Assembly (NCBI GenBank): GCA_026393835.1
Contig: JAPKZK010000021.1
Coordinates: forward strand, 148,877 to 212,876
Length of the DNA: 64,000 nucleotides
Reading direction: 5' to 3'
From: Candidatus Aminicenantota bacterium
Lineage (GTDB): Bacteria; Acidobacteriota; Aminicenantia; UBA2199
Shown: positions 7,763-16,084 of the stretch, piece after piece
Layout: each line of letters opens with the position of its first letter
How positions within the stretch are numbered: the stretch's first letter is position 1
Notes under the pieces: generated by a model
Told to the model about the DNA's origin: nothing
What the model saw: only the letters and a program-made list of their open reading frames with translations
Databases searched by the model: none
Made by a program: the position numbers and the translations under genes

Positions 7763-8368
7763 ATGACAAAACAAAAAGCAACCAACATCACCTGGCACGA
7801 GCATACCATAAGTCTGGCAGAAAGAGAAGCGCTGCTTAAGCAGAAAGGCGTCCTGCTCTGGTTTACAGGGCTGTCCGCCAGCGGCAAATCCACCGTGGCC
7901 AACGAGGTAACCTACCGGCTCCATCAAGCGGGGAAACTGACCTATGTCCTGGACGGCGACAATATCCGGCACGGTCTTAATAAAAATCTCGGCTTCTCCC
8001 CTGAAGACCGGGAAGAGAATATCCGGCGGATTTCCGAGGTGGGAAAACTGTTTGCCGACGCCGGGATCATTACCACCACCGCATTTATTTCCCCTTACCG
8101 CAAGGACAGGGATAACGGCAGGCAATTGCTGGGCGATGGACGGTTCATCGAAATATTTGTAAAAGCATCCATCGATACCTGTGAGCAGCGGGACCCCAAA
8201 GGGCTTTACAAAAAAGCCAAGAACGGGGAGATCAAGGAATTTACAGGCATTTCCGCCCCCTACGAAGAACCCTTGAAGCCTGAAATTGTTCTCGACGCCG
8301 ATACCATGACCATCGACGAAGAAGTGCGGACAGTACTGGAATACCTGGAAGAAAAAAAAATAATTTAA
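7763..8368 (+). CDS. cysC: Adenylylsulfate (APS) kinase
   Basis: A 201-residue cytoplasmic kinase that converts adenosine 5'-phosphosulfate plus ATP to PAPS, the activated sulfate used in reductive assimilation and sulfation. The P-loop GLSASGKST lies at 36-44, followed by DGDNIRHGLNKNLGFS (63-78), the conserved EENIRRISEVGKLFADAG, the FISPYRKDRD motif and DPKGLYKKA. The length is the normal one for a stand-alone CysC. No cysD/cysN/cysH genes are nearby, so sulfate activation must be encoded elsewhere. A GGAGG lies 12 bases upstream of the ATG, rather far. Confidence 0.95.
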   Translation: MTKQKATNITWHEHTISLAEREALLKQKGVLLWFTGLSASGKSTVANEVTYRLHQAGKLTYVLDGDNIRHGLNKNLGFSPEDREENIRRISEVGKLFADAGIITTTAFISPYRKDRDNGRQLLGDGRFIEIFVKASIDTCEQRDPKGLYKKAKNGEIKEFTGISAPYEEPLKPEIVLDADTMTIDEEVRTVLEYLEEKKII

Positions 8369-8383
8369 AAATAAATTGAAAAT

Positions 8384-8509
8384 TTACAAAAACGATGTAT
8401 TATATATACCGATGTCCGCACGACATCGACAATGAGGTCCGTTTGGGCAGGTGGTTGCTTTAGAGGCAGTTGTTGTATCGCTCGAAAGTCCACCTGCCCT
8501 TTTCTTTTA
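8384..8509 (+). ncRNA. Candidate small RNA with intrinsic terminator
   Basis: The gap after cysC holds TTGAAA, a spacer of about 16 bases and TATTAT. These are followed by a 6-bp hairpin (GATGTC/GACATC, 8411-8427) and a long stem with perfect 10-bp arms GGGCAGGTGG (8445-8454) and CCACCTGCCC (8490-8499), then a T-rich run. A roughly 90-nt transcript with its own promoter and terminator would fit. Alternatively the 3' hairpin is just the cysC terminator. I do not recognise a known RNA family. Confidence 0.4.
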
Positions 8510-8553
8510 CCCCCTTCACATGTTCGGGAATTGTTCTATAATCCTTTTCGTCG

Positions 8554-9525
8554 CTAAAATTTAAAATAGCTCGTATAGAAAGAAATAACCGTGAATGCCA
8601 CAATAGCCGCGACAATGAAATAGATCAGCATCCCCACGCTTTTCATCAACATTACAAAACGGAGGGCGTTGGTTTCCTCCATCTGCTGCACCAACTGTTC
8701 CAAAGACTCTGCCAATGCACCGGAATCCTCTCCCACCGCCACAACGCCCATTTGATCGGAAGAGATCATGCCCGTGGCCGCGTAATATTCCTTAAAACTC
8801 CGGCCTATTTCCAATATATAAAGGTTATCCAGCAATTGTCGTTTAATCACTGTATTTCCGGCGGCAACGGCGGCGTTCCGGGCCGCGGTTACCGCATCGA
8901 CGCCGGCGGTAAGCATGGCGGAAAGCGACCAGAAAGCCCTGGCCAGGGAAACATCCCGCACCAATATTCCCAGCGCCGGCAGGTCCAGCACAAAACCATC
9001 TATCTTACGCCGCAGCCAGCCCGTGCGGGAATGTTTTTTCCATAGAATTATCGTCAACCCTACGATTCCATAAGCGCCCAACAGGGGCGGCAGCGCCACT
9101 GAGGCGTAACTCCGGTTGAGATTTTCCACCAGCAGGTATTTCAGCGGCGGCAGCAGTACCGCCGCATGCAGGAGGATAATGGGGTAGATCAAACCGGCCA
9201 GGAAACGTCGCTTCGCCGTGTAACGGCTCTCGTAATATTGGCCCAGTTTCTTGAAGGTTGGCGCCGTCATCCCGCTCTCTTCCGCGCCTTTAACGATCAT
9301 CACCTGGAACTCATCAAAATATTTCGGGTACCGGCTCATGCCCTGCCATAACGAGCCCCCACGGCCGATATGGTGCTGGAGTCCATCCATCATCCACAGG
9401 AGTGGACCTTTCTTTCCTTCTTTCATCGTATCCAGGCCCCGTTCAACGGTAAGACCACTCTTCAAAAACGTGGCCAAACTGCTGTAAAACCGCGACAACT
9501 GCCTTCCGTTCATTTGTTTTTTCAT
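8554..9525 (-). CDS. Type II secretion/type IV pilus inner-membrane platform (GspF-like) protein
   Basis: A 323-residue protein with two copies of the T2SSF fold (about 10-130 and 200-320). It has the typical first-domain motif FLKSGLTVERGLDTM and, in the second half, FWSLSAMLTAGVDAVTAARN followed by VAVGEDSGALAESLEQL. Membrane segments are visible near 111-132, 145-165 and at the C-terminus (LIYFIVAAIVAFTVISFY). GspF/PilC proteins assemble pilus or pseudopilus machinery in the inner membrane together with an ATPase. None of those partners is in the window, so it is an isolated gene or part of a split locus. It lies just downstream of rnpB on the same strand. Confidence 0.85.
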   Translation of the reverse strand: MKKQMNGRQLSRFYSSLATFLKSGLTVERGLDTMKEGKKGPLLWMMDGLQHHIGRGGSLWQGMSRYPKYFDEFQVMIVKGAEESGMTAPTFKKLGQYYESRYTAKRRFLAGLIYPIILLHAAVLLPPLKYLLVENLNRSYASVALPPLLGAYGIVGLTIILWKKHSRTGWLRRKIDGFVLDLPALGILVRDVSLARAFWSLSAMLTAGVDAVTAARNAAVAAGNTVIKRQLLDNLYILEIGRSFKEYYAATGMISSDQMGVVAVGEDSGALAESLEQLVQQMEETNALRFVMLMKSVGMLIYFIVAAIVAFTVISFYTSYFKF

Positions 9526-9571
9526 ATTCGTGTCCTAATGGAAAATCGCTGCGCTTACAAAAAGAAAATTC

Positions 9572-9946
9572 GGAAGCAGACTGTAAGCCGGGTTCTGTCG
9601 TGAAGAACCATTTATCTTGGCAGTCAATCGCTTAACTGCTCCAGCGACTAACCTAAAGGTTTCGGCCGGGTCAGCCTCAAACACCTTTCATTTAGTCTTG
9701 CTCCGGATGGGGTTTACCTCAGTCCCGGTTGTCGCCAACCCGGACGGTGAGCTCTTACCTCACCTTTTCACCGTTACCGTGGGAAAGGGTACGAGACCGC
9801 TTTCCCATGGCAGTCTATTCTCTGCGGCACTGTCCTTACTCGCCTATTATCGGCGAGCAGTTCCCGTTAGGAATCATCCTGCCCTGTGGAGCCCGGACTT
9901 TCCTCCCCAGTCACATTACGACTGGAGCGATTCTTCATCTGCTTCC
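9572..9946 (-). ncRNA. rnpB: RNase P RNA (bacterial type A)
   Basis: This is the catalytic RNA that removes tRNA 5' leaders. On the minus strand the ends pair as helix P1 (GGAAGCAGA at the 5' end with TCTGCTTCC at the 3' end). The universally conserved core GAGGAAAGTCCGGGCTCC, followed by ACAGGGCAGG, is at 9905-9878, and the 3' conserved AGAACCCGGCTTACAG lies just before the second P1 strand. The length of about 375 nt is normal for type A. A U-rich run follows the 3' end. The 5' end overlaps by about 31 bases the last codons and stop of the sigma-54 regulator on the same strand. Confidence 0.95.
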
Positions 9947-11313
9947 GAATTTTCAGGTATTATTATACCATTGGTTTCGATTTTTTTATAGAGGTTGCTC
10001 CGGGGTAATTCGATTTCCCTGGCAGTCCTGGCAATATTATAATTGTACAGCTTCAACTTCTCCTCGATAAAGTACTTCTCGGAATGGGCTTTGAAATCTT
10101 TCCAGAGCTTTATCTCGCCGAAGGAAAGAGCCTGTTTCTCGACGGTATTATTGCGCATGGATTCGGGGAGGTCATTCTCGGTGATAATTTTGCCTTCGCT
10201 CATAATCAGCAGTCGTTCCACCAGGTTGCGCAATTCCCTGACATTCCCTTTCCATTCATACTCCCGGAACAATTGGATGACTTTGTCGGAGAATTTCTTC
10301 CTTTTAAGGTTATTTTCTTCTGAGAAATAATCGATAAAATGTTCCACCAGTTGGGGGATATCTTCTTGTCTTTCCTTAAGGGGTGGGGAGTGCACCGGGA
10401 CCACGTTGAGGCGGAAAAACAAATCTTCGCGAAAGGCGCCTTTTTTTATTTCTTCTTTGAGGTTTTTATTAGTGGCGGCGATGACGCGCACGTCGATGTG
10501 TTTGACCTCATCCGAGCCGACCCGTTGGATTTCGCCTTCTTCCAGTACGCGGAGGACTTTGGCCTGGGCTTTTAAGCTCAAATCGCCGACTTCATCGAGG
10601 AATATACTGCCTTTGTGGGCGCGGTCGAATTTGCCGATCTTTTTTTCATAGGCGCCGGTAAAGGAACCTTTTTCATGGCCGAACAGTTCGCTTTCGATGA
10701 GTTCTTCCGGTATGGCGGCGCAATTGACCTGGACAAAGGGTTGGTTCTTGCGGGAAGAGAGCATATAAATGTTCCGGGCGATCAATTCTTTTCCGGTCCC
10801 GCTCTCGCCGGTGATTAAAACCGTACTGTTGGTTCGGGCCACTTTGCGGATGGTTTGCCTTAGCTCCTGCATACCGGGGGCATTGCCGATGAGTTCGTAT
10901 TTTTTTTCGCTGAGGGTTTTGAGGTTGAAGTTTTCTTTCAGCAGGTTGACTTTTTCCATGGCATTGCGGACAGTGAGGATGAGTTTGTCCCTGGAAATCG
11001 GTTTCTCCAGGAAATCAAAAGCGCCCAGTTTGGCAGCTTCCAGCGCCTCTTCAATGCCGGAATGGCCGGAAATCATAATAACTTCTGAAAATTCGCTGAT
11101 TCCTTTCAATTGTTTGAGTACATCGATGCCGTTGAAGCCGGGCATCTTGACATCCAATAGTACGATATCGGGTTTCAATTGGCGGAACAGGTCGATCCCG
11201 TCCAGTCCGTTATTGGTGGTGGCCACGGGATAGTTTTCATAGGTTAGAACCATCTTGATGGATTCCAGTATGTTCTTTTCGTCATCGATTACAAGTATTT
11301 TTGCGTCTTCCAT
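9916..11313 (-). CDS. NtrX-like sigma-54-dependent response regulator
   Basis: A 465-residue enhancer-binding activator. It has a receiver domain with phospho-acceptor Asp54, a AAA+ sigma-54 interaction domain with Walker A GESGTGKE (169-176), the sigma-54 loop GSFTGA (216-221) and Walker B FLDEVGDL, and a Fis-type HTH near the C-terminus (NIARTAREIELPRSNLYKKIE). The HTH context (FKAHSEKYFIEEKL...YNYNIARTA) is that of NtrX rather than NtrC. It should activate sigma-54 promoters when phosphorylated, and no partner kinase is adjacent. The last codons (SEADEESLQS and stop) are also the 5' end of rnpB. No clear ribosome site precedes the ATG at 11313. Confidence 0.9.
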   Translation of the reverse strand: MEDAKILVIDDEKNILESIKMVLTYENYPVATTNNGLDGIDLFRQLKPDIVLLDVKMPGFNGIDVLKQLKGISEFSEVIMISGHSGIEEALEAAKLGAFDFLEKPISRDKLILTVRNAMEKVNLLKENFNLKTLSEKKYELIGNAPGMQELRQTIRKVARTNSTVLITGESGTGKELIARNIYMLSSRKNQPFVQVNCAAIPEELIESELFGHEKGSFTGAYEKKIGKFDRAHKGSIFLDEVGDLSLKAQAKVLRVLEEGEIQRVGSDEVKHIDVRVIAATNKNLKEEIKKGAFREDLFFRLNVVPVHSPPLKERQEDIPQLVEHFIDYFSEENNLKRKKFSDKVIQLFREYEWKGNVRELRNLVERLLIMSEGKIITENDLPESMRNNTVEKQALSFGEIKLWKDFKAHSEKYFIEEKLKLYNYNIARTAREIELPRSNLYKKIETNGIIIPENSEADEESLQS

Positions 11314-11380
11314 GGGGTATTTATACCAGAATACGAATGATTTTTCAATTAAAAAATTTATAAAGAAAGAAGATATTTCC

Positions 11381-11409
11381 TTGAAAAAAAAATTTTCCTG
11401 GAGTATAAC
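11381..11409 (+). promoter_or_regulatory. Sigma-70 promoter of the secreted beta-helix gene
   Basis: TTGAAA at 11381-11386, a 17-bp spacer and TATAAC at 11404-11409, upstream of the ribosome site TGGAGG and ATG at 11477. Confidence 0.55.
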
Positions 11410-11476
11410 AAAGACTTATGAGAATTAATCCAGGTGAAAATGAAAACAAAAATAAAAATTAAATGGAGGTATAATT

Positions 11477-12694
11477 ATGCGTTTATTCAACTTTAACAAA
11501 TGTTTTGCGGTAGGAGTAATCTTCATGCTCTCATGCGGTGGTTTTATGCTGTCGGGACAGTACCCTTCTCCCTCATGCCCGGTCTATAATGCAACGGACA
11601 GCACATGTTATCAGACGATTCAAGCGGCCATTGACGCCGCATCCAGCGGGGATTTGATAAAACTCTATTCCACCACATTTTATGAAAACATTACCATCGA
11701 CGTTTCCATCACGCTTGAAGGTTACCACATGTTCAGCACCAGTATCCAGGGAGATTGCACCGAAGATGTCGTTACCATAACGGCAGCGGGAGTTACGATT
11801 AAAAGCCTGGGTATTTTGGGGTGTGGAAATAACAACACGGTTTATCACGGGATCAAGATCGAATCTGCCAACAATACGGTTGTAGATACGATGATCGCCG
11901 AATGTTACCGCGGTATTTATACCAGTGGATATTCCGGGAATATAATCCGGGACAACTTGATTTCAACCACATGGGATTATTATGAAGGAATTATCGTCAG
12001 CGGTTCCAATAACAAAATTTATGGGAACACCTTTATAAGGGCGGCAACGGAAACTAGGGTCGGGTGGGCAATCATAATTCTGAGCGCTTCCAATACCGAT
12101 ATCTATCAGAACTCCATCCGGAATCATGAATACGCCATTTACGTATTTGCGGCGTCCAATAACAATATTTTTGCCAACACAATAGAGGACAATGATTACG
12201 GTATTTATCTATTCAGCACCTGTGAGGATAACAAAATCCACCATAACAATTTTCTCGATAACGATATCCAGGCTTATACCTATTATGCGGGAACTAACCA
12301 GTGGGATAACGGTTGTCCATCCGGTGGGAACTATTGGGACAATAATACGAATTGCACCGACGTTTCCGACTGCAATGCCCAGCAATCCCCTGATGGAATC
12401 TGTGACAGTTCGTTCTCTATTCCCTATGACGGGACCGCGAACTATGATAACTATCCACTGGCGGCCCAATGGTCGCCGATGTGCGGGAATGTGGATGGAA
12501 GTCCCGACTATGCCGTCAACTGGGACGATTATTACTATTTGATCGAGTATCTTTATGGCGATGGACTGAATGCCCCAGTACCACCGTGTGCTGCGGACAT
12601 GAACTGCACCGGCACATTAACGATAGCGGATGTAAGCATCCTGGTCGATCATCTTAACAATGGTACACCGCTTACCGGGTGCTGTTGTCAATAA
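11477..12694 (+). CDS. Secreted parallel beta-helix (NosD-like) protein with dockerin-like C-terminus
   Basis: A 405-residue exported protein. The N-terminus is a signal sequence (CFAVGVIFMLSCGGFMLSG). Residues about 40-275 form a right-handed beta-helix with repeated turns such as GIKIESANNTVVDTMIAECYRGIYTS, GSNNKIYGNTF, ASNNNIFANTIEDNDYGIYL and NKIHHNNFLDN, the NosD/periplasmic copper-binding pattern. A spacer region NYDNYPLAAQWSP leads to a C-terminal calcium-loop pair GNVDGSPDYAVNWDDYYYLIEYL and ADMNCTGTLTIADVSILVDHL, which looks like a type I dockerin. The chain ends in CCCQ. Similar proteins bind polysaccharide or are surface-displayed. No substrate can be named. Confidence 0.8.
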   Translation: MRLFNFNKCFAVGVIFMLSCGGFMLSGQYPSPSCPVYNATDSTCYQTIQAAIDAASSGDLIKLYSTTFYENITIDVSITLEGYHMFSTSIQGDCTEDVVTITAAGVTIKSLGILGCGNNNTVYHGIKIESANNTVVDTMIAECYRGIYTSGYSGNIIRDNLISTTWDYYEGIIVSGSNNKIYGNTFIRAATETRVGWAIIILSASNTDIYQNSIRNHEYAIYVFAASNNNIFANTIEDNDYGIYLFSTCEDNKIHHNNFLDNDIQAYTYYAGTNQWDNGCPSGGNYWDNNTNCTDVSDCNAQQSPDGICDSSFSIPYDGTANYDNYPLAAQWSPMCGNVDGSPDYAVNWDDYYYLIEYLYGDGLNAPVPPCAADMNCTGTLTIADVSILVDHLNNGTPLTGCCCQ

Positions 12695-12722
12695 AACTCT
12701 ATATATTGGCGGTTGAGTGAAG

Positions 12723-14672
12723 TTAAACGATTAATTTAACCAGGGTCGAATTGAACGTCGGACCGCTGGCGATGACCTGGGTAATAGGCGATGTCAAGTC
12801 ATTCATGGGCTTGCCGTCGAGGCAAACCGAAAGGCGGGGCATCCATAAGACGCCCCCTGGGACCGCATCGGAAATTTCCACTCCTACTTCCACACAGCCC
12901 AGGTCATTGGCCAGCTTCACCCGGCCGTTGCCTGTGATTTTCAAACGGGCGGCGTCGGCAGGGTTAATCGTTACTACCGCGGGAATAGGCCCGTAAGACT
13001 CGGTAAACTGCGTACCGGTATAATTGCGCACGGCGCTGTTGAGCAAAATAAATTCACCCGCCCCCGGCTTTACCGGGCAATGTCGAGGCAAAGGAGCGAT
13101 TCCCATTTCCAGCGCCCGGGAAGAGTAAAACTCCAGTTTCCCTGAAGGCGTATTATAGCGATCCGGGGGTTTCAGTTTAAGAAGCAGTGTTTTTCCTGCC
13201 AATAAATCCTGGAAAGTTCCATCGACAAACGCGCCTTCAAAGGCTTTTTCCAATTCTTTCCAGGGATCAGCCAGGACCCATTGTTCTTGGACCCCCAATT
13301 TGCGCGCCAGTTCGTGCATGAGCCACACTTCGTCCCGGCTCTCGCCCAATGGTTTGATTACTCGAGGTGAGAGACGAATATGACGATGAACCCAGGTTAC
13401 CACGATGTCCTGTTTTTCAAAAAATGTGGGGGCAGGAAGTACTACATCCGCGTAATCGGCGGTTCCTGTCCAGTGCGTATCGTGAACCACCACGAAGGCG
13501 TCTGTAGAGAGGCCGCGGCGAAAGGCCGATTGATGCGGCAGTGTCAGGGCCGGGTTCATCCCATAGATAAAAATGAATTTAAATGCGCCATCTCGGACCC
13601 GTTGGCTTAAGGCCACCTGGGAAACGGTTTTAGGTTGAAGATTTGAAAACGAATTGCCTGCGATATAATTATTATCGATAAAAAAGGCGTCGCTGTTGCT
13701 GTAGAAGAACCCCCTGTGGAGTCCCCGCAGGGCGGGGATAAATGAAACCGCCCGCACCAGGTCCGCGCCGTTGATGGATTTTTGCAAGCCGATGCCCATC
13801 AGGGTTGCGCTCATGTTGGACTTACCGTACAGGTCCGCGATGGTTTCTACCGCATTCCAATCCAGGCCCGTTTCGGTTTCCACCCGCTGGGGTGACCAGG
13901 ACATGATCTCATGTTCCAGTTTATCAAATCCCAGCGTGTACTTTTCGATAAATTCGTGGGCCAGGTAATTTTTTTGGATGAGGATGCGGCAGATACCCAT
14001 GACCAGGGCCGTATCGCTTCCCGGTTTGGGTTGGAAATGCAGGTCCGCGTGTTTCGCCGCTTCGCTGCACCGGGGATCGATGGCGATGATGGTGGCGCCC
14101 CGTTGTTTCCGGGCCTGGAGGGCCAGCGCCCATAAATGCGCCGAGCTGACCGGCGCATTAAAGCCCCAGAAAACGATAAGGTCCCTGTCTAACAAGCTTT
14201 CCGGCTGCAGGCCGTAATATTCCCCGTAATGAAGAGCGAGGCCTGTTTTGCCGGATTTGCTGCACATGGCGCCGTCGGTACGCGAAGCGCCCAGCGCATT
14301 CCACAGCCGGTGTGGGTACACCTCCGACAGGAGGCCGGTATTCCCCGAATAATCCAGCAATAGGACAGATTCCCTGCCGTGCGTTTTAATGACTTCCTGC
14401 AATTTTCCTGAGATTGTTTCCAGCGCTTCATTCCAATCCGTACGCCGGAATTGCCGCCCGGGTTTATTGCCTATCCGGATTTGTGGATATAGGACCCGGT
14501 TCTTATATACTCTTGAAACATCCATTTTACCCCGGGGACAGACAAATCCCTGGGTTATCGGGTTATCCGGGTCGCCTTTAACCGAAACCAGACCGCCGTC
14601 ATCGTTGACATCGGCCAGGATGAAGCAGGAATCATAGCAATCCCTGGCGCACATTGTTTTAACGGTTTTCAT
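12723..14672 (-). CDS. Molybdopterin oxidoreductase, DMSO-reductase superfamily
   Basis: A 649-residue catalytic subunit of a molybdenum or tungsten enzyme that carries a bis-MGD cofactor. The N-terminal [4Fe-4S] site is Cys8, Cys12, Cys16 and Cys45 (MCARDCYDSC...GFVCPRG). The molybdopterin core follows, with DWNEALETISGKL, LLLDYSGNTGLL and GFNAPVSSAHLW, and a C-terminal dinucleotide-binding domain (PSGKLEFYS...ESYGPIPAVVTINPADAARL). No twin-arginine signal is present, so it is probably cytoplasmic. An isolated Cys in DGAMCSKSGKTG may ligate the metal, but I cannot prove it. No electron-transfer subunit is adjacent. The substrate is unknown. The ATG has GAGGAATGAAA upstream. Confidence 0.88.
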   Translation of the reverse strand: MKTVKTMCARDCYDSCFILADVNDDGGLVSVKGDPDNPITQGFVCPRGKMDVSRVYKNRVLYPQIRIGNKPGRQFRRTDWNEALETISGKLQEVIKTHGRESVLLLDYSGNTGLLSEVYPHRLWNALGASRTDGAMCSKSGKTGLALHYGEYYGLQPESLLDRDLIVFWGFNAPVSSAHLWALALQARKQRGATIIAIDPRCSEAAKHADLHFQPKPGSDTALVMGICRILIQKNYLAHEFIEKYTLGFDKLEHEIMSWSPQRVETETGLDWNAVETIADLYGKSNMSATLMGIGLQKSINGADLVRAVSFIPALRGLHRGFFYSNSDAFFIDNNYIAGNSFSNLQPKTVSQVALSQRVRDGAFKFIFIYGMNPALTLPHQSAFRRGLSTDAFVVVHDTHWTGTADYADVVLPAPTFFEKQDIVVTWVHRHIRLSPRVIKPLGESRDEVWLMHELARKLGVQEQWVLADPWKELEKAFEGAFVDGTFQDLLAGKTLLLKLKPPDRYNTPSGKLEFYSSRALEMGIAPLPRHCPVKPGAGEFILLNSAVRNYTGTQFTESYGPIPAVVTINPADAARLKITGNGRVKLANDLGCVEVGVEISDAVPGGVLWMPRLSVCLDGKPMNDLTSPITQVIASGPTFNSTLVKLIV

Positions 14673-14811
14673 TTTTCATTCCTCTGTAAAGTGCACTTTA
14701 TCATAAGTCATCTGAATTTTCAAATAGTTCCTTTCCTGATCTTCCCAGGGAGTGGGTGAACCTTTGTGCCTTTGTGCCTTGGTTGCTATTTTTATGCCGG
14801 GCAAGCGTCCG

Positions 14812-15084
14812 GTAAAGTTGAGGGAGAATGATGTAAAGTGGAGCGAGACCAATGTAAAGCTGAGCGAACATAATGTCAAGTTGAGGGAGACCGATGTAAA
14901 GCTGAGCGAGAGTGATGTAAAGTTGAGGGAGACCGATGTTAAGTTGAGCGAGCATAATGTAAAGTTGAGGGAGACCGATGTTAAGCTGAGCGAGAATGAT
15001 GTAAAGTTGAGGGAGAGTGATGTAAACCCGGGGGAGACCGATGTTAAGCTGAGCAAGAGCGATGTCAAGCTGGGGGAGCATTTT
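14812..15084. repeat. Tandem array A: 13 units of 21 bp
   Basis: Thirteen exact-length 21-bp units with a consensus starting GTNAAGYTGAGSGAGA, with no indels across 273 bp. Units alternate between TTGAGGGA and CTGAGCGA versions, giving a 42-bp super-period. Because 21 is divisible by three, several frames stay open and would read as heptapeptides such as DVKLRET. No ribosome site or convincing gene start is present, so I treat it as non-coding. The surrounding gap 14673-15318 holds a short-period repeat at about 14757-14790 and the palindrome at 15188, and nothing else. Confidence 0.9.
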
Positions 15085-15187
15085 ACATTGCTTGTCGAGC
15101 ATAAAATGTTAGAGATTCCGACCAGGGGAAACCATTCCCCACCTTAACTCAGGGATTGGTGGCCCATAATTGTTGTTATCAAAGGCA

Positions 15188-15213
15188 AGGGGCAGACACG
15201 CAGGTCTGCCCCT
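15188..15213. repeat. Palindromic intergenic repeat, GGGGCAGAC family
   Basis: AGGGGCAGAC and GTCTGCCCCT are perfect 10-bp arms around six bases. It is the second member of the family seen at 4431-4452. Confidence 0.6.
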
Positions 15214-15255
15214 ACCTAAGAAGACCAATCCTGGGGACTATTTTAAAGCAAAGGG

Positions 15256-15284
15256 TTGATTTTTTTTCGTTTTCGTATTATAGT
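15256..15284 (+). promoter_or_regulatory. Promoter of the DUF433/DUF5615 toxin-antitoxin pair
   Basis: TTGATT at 15256-15261, a 17-bp spacer that includes a T-tract, and TATAGT at 15279-15284, upstream of the antitoxin ATG at 15319. Confidence 0.5.
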
Positions 15285-15318
15285 AAGAGTGAGTGAATTC
15301 ATGAAAAGGAGTCAGGAT

Positions 15319-15570
15319 ATGAATATATTGGATCGAATAACGATTGATCCCGCAATATGTCTGGGGCAACCCACCATCAGGGGGATGCGAATAACTGTGT
15401 CTATAATATTGAAACAGATTGCAGCCGGGATGCCGTTGGAGGATATCCTGGCAGCTTATCCTGAACTCGAAAAGGAAGATATTGTTCAATCACTCCAATA
15501 TGCAGCGTGGTTGGCATCTGAAAAAACGGTATTTATCCCAATAAAGAGAGTTATCCGTGCCAACGCTTGA
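15319..15570 (+). CDS. DUF433 antitoxin (VapB45-like)
   Basis: An 83-residue DUF433 protein. The family pattern is clear: ITIDPAICLGQPTIRGMRITV (8-28), a helical segment and the end motif AAYPELEKEDIVQSLQYAAWL. DUF433 proteins act as antitoxins to DUF5615 PIN-like nucleases, usually binding DNA at their own promoter. I choose ATG 15319 because AAAAGGAG lies seven bases upstream, rather than ATG 15301, which lies before that ribosome site. It overlaps the toxin gene by 14 bases, typical of a coupled operon. Confidence 0.88.
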   Translation: MNILDRITIDPAICLGQPTIRGMRITVSIILKQIAAGMPLEDILAAYPELEKEDIVQSLQYAAWLASEKTVFIPIKRVIRANA

Positions 15571-15931
15571 GTTCATCGCCGATATGAATATTTCTCCCTT
15601 GACAGTCAGTCAACTGAGGGAAAGAGGATGGAAGATACTGCGTGTATCTGAAATTATGGATGTTAGAACCGCGGATATAGACATTTTGAATTATGCAAGA
15701 GATGAAAATAAAGTGGTCATTACCTGTGATCTCGATTTTTCTGAGTTATTGGCAATATTTGGGTACGATAGCCCAAGTGTTATAAACCTTCGATTGGATG
15801 ATATATCACCTGGTTTTGTAACTCAGAGACTTATAGACATTTTTTCCGAATTAGAGAGAGAATTAAAAGCAGGGATTGTGGTCAGTGTGGATGATGTTTC
15901 GGCCAGATATAGAAATTTGCCCATTAAATGA
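15557..15931 (+). CDS. DUF5615 PIN-like toxin (VapC45-like)
   Basis: A 124-residue PIN-like ribonuclease toxin. Acidic residues expected for metal binding are visible: Asp9 in FIADMNI, Asp36/Asp41/Asp43 around VRTADIDIL, and the ITCDLDFSELL motif near residues 55-65. The start is GTG 15557, overlapping the end of the antitoxin gene, with the antitoxin frame stopping at 15570. Together they form a complete module with no visible damage, next to KilA-N debris. The target RNA is unknown. Confidence 0.85.
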   Translation: MPTLEFIADMNISPLTVSQLRERGWKILRVSEIMDVRTADIDILNYARDENKVVITCDLDFSELLAIFGYDSPSVINLRLDDISPGFVTQRLIDIFSELERELKAGIVVSVDDVSARYRNLPIK

Positions 15932-16047
15932 ACTCTTTAACCAAGCCGAAATCTTTTTGATACTCCGACCTCCCCTTTTAAGAATTTTTGAGGAGTCTCA
16001 TTTGAGGTTTGGATTTCTTGGATATCCTCTTTTCCTCCAATTCCCCG

Positions 16048-16084
16048 TTAACAATTAAGAATTAACAATTGACAATTAACAATT
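16048..16084. repeat. Phased AATTAACAATT repeat
   Basis: Consecutive ~10-bp copies of attaagaatt, attaacaatt, gacaatt and aacaatt lie directly before the KilA-N fragment. This resembles the AT-rich repeats at 30228, 56541 and 63763. Confidence 0.5.

Noticed and set aside
8445..8499. Selenocysteine-type or other tRNA
   Set aside because: The 10-bp arms could mimic a long acceptor stem, but no D, anticodon or T arms fold in between and no CCA end follows.
9617..10070. Plus-strand open frames of 113-124 codons
   Set aside because: They lie on the strand opposite RNase P RNA and the end of the sigma-54 regulator. The conserved rnpB core explains the sequence.
14676..15147. Heptad-repeat proteins on both strands (DVKLRET and LPQLYIT types)
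   Set aside because: They are open only because the 21-bp tandem repeat has no stops in several frames. No ribosome site is present, and both strands are equally open.
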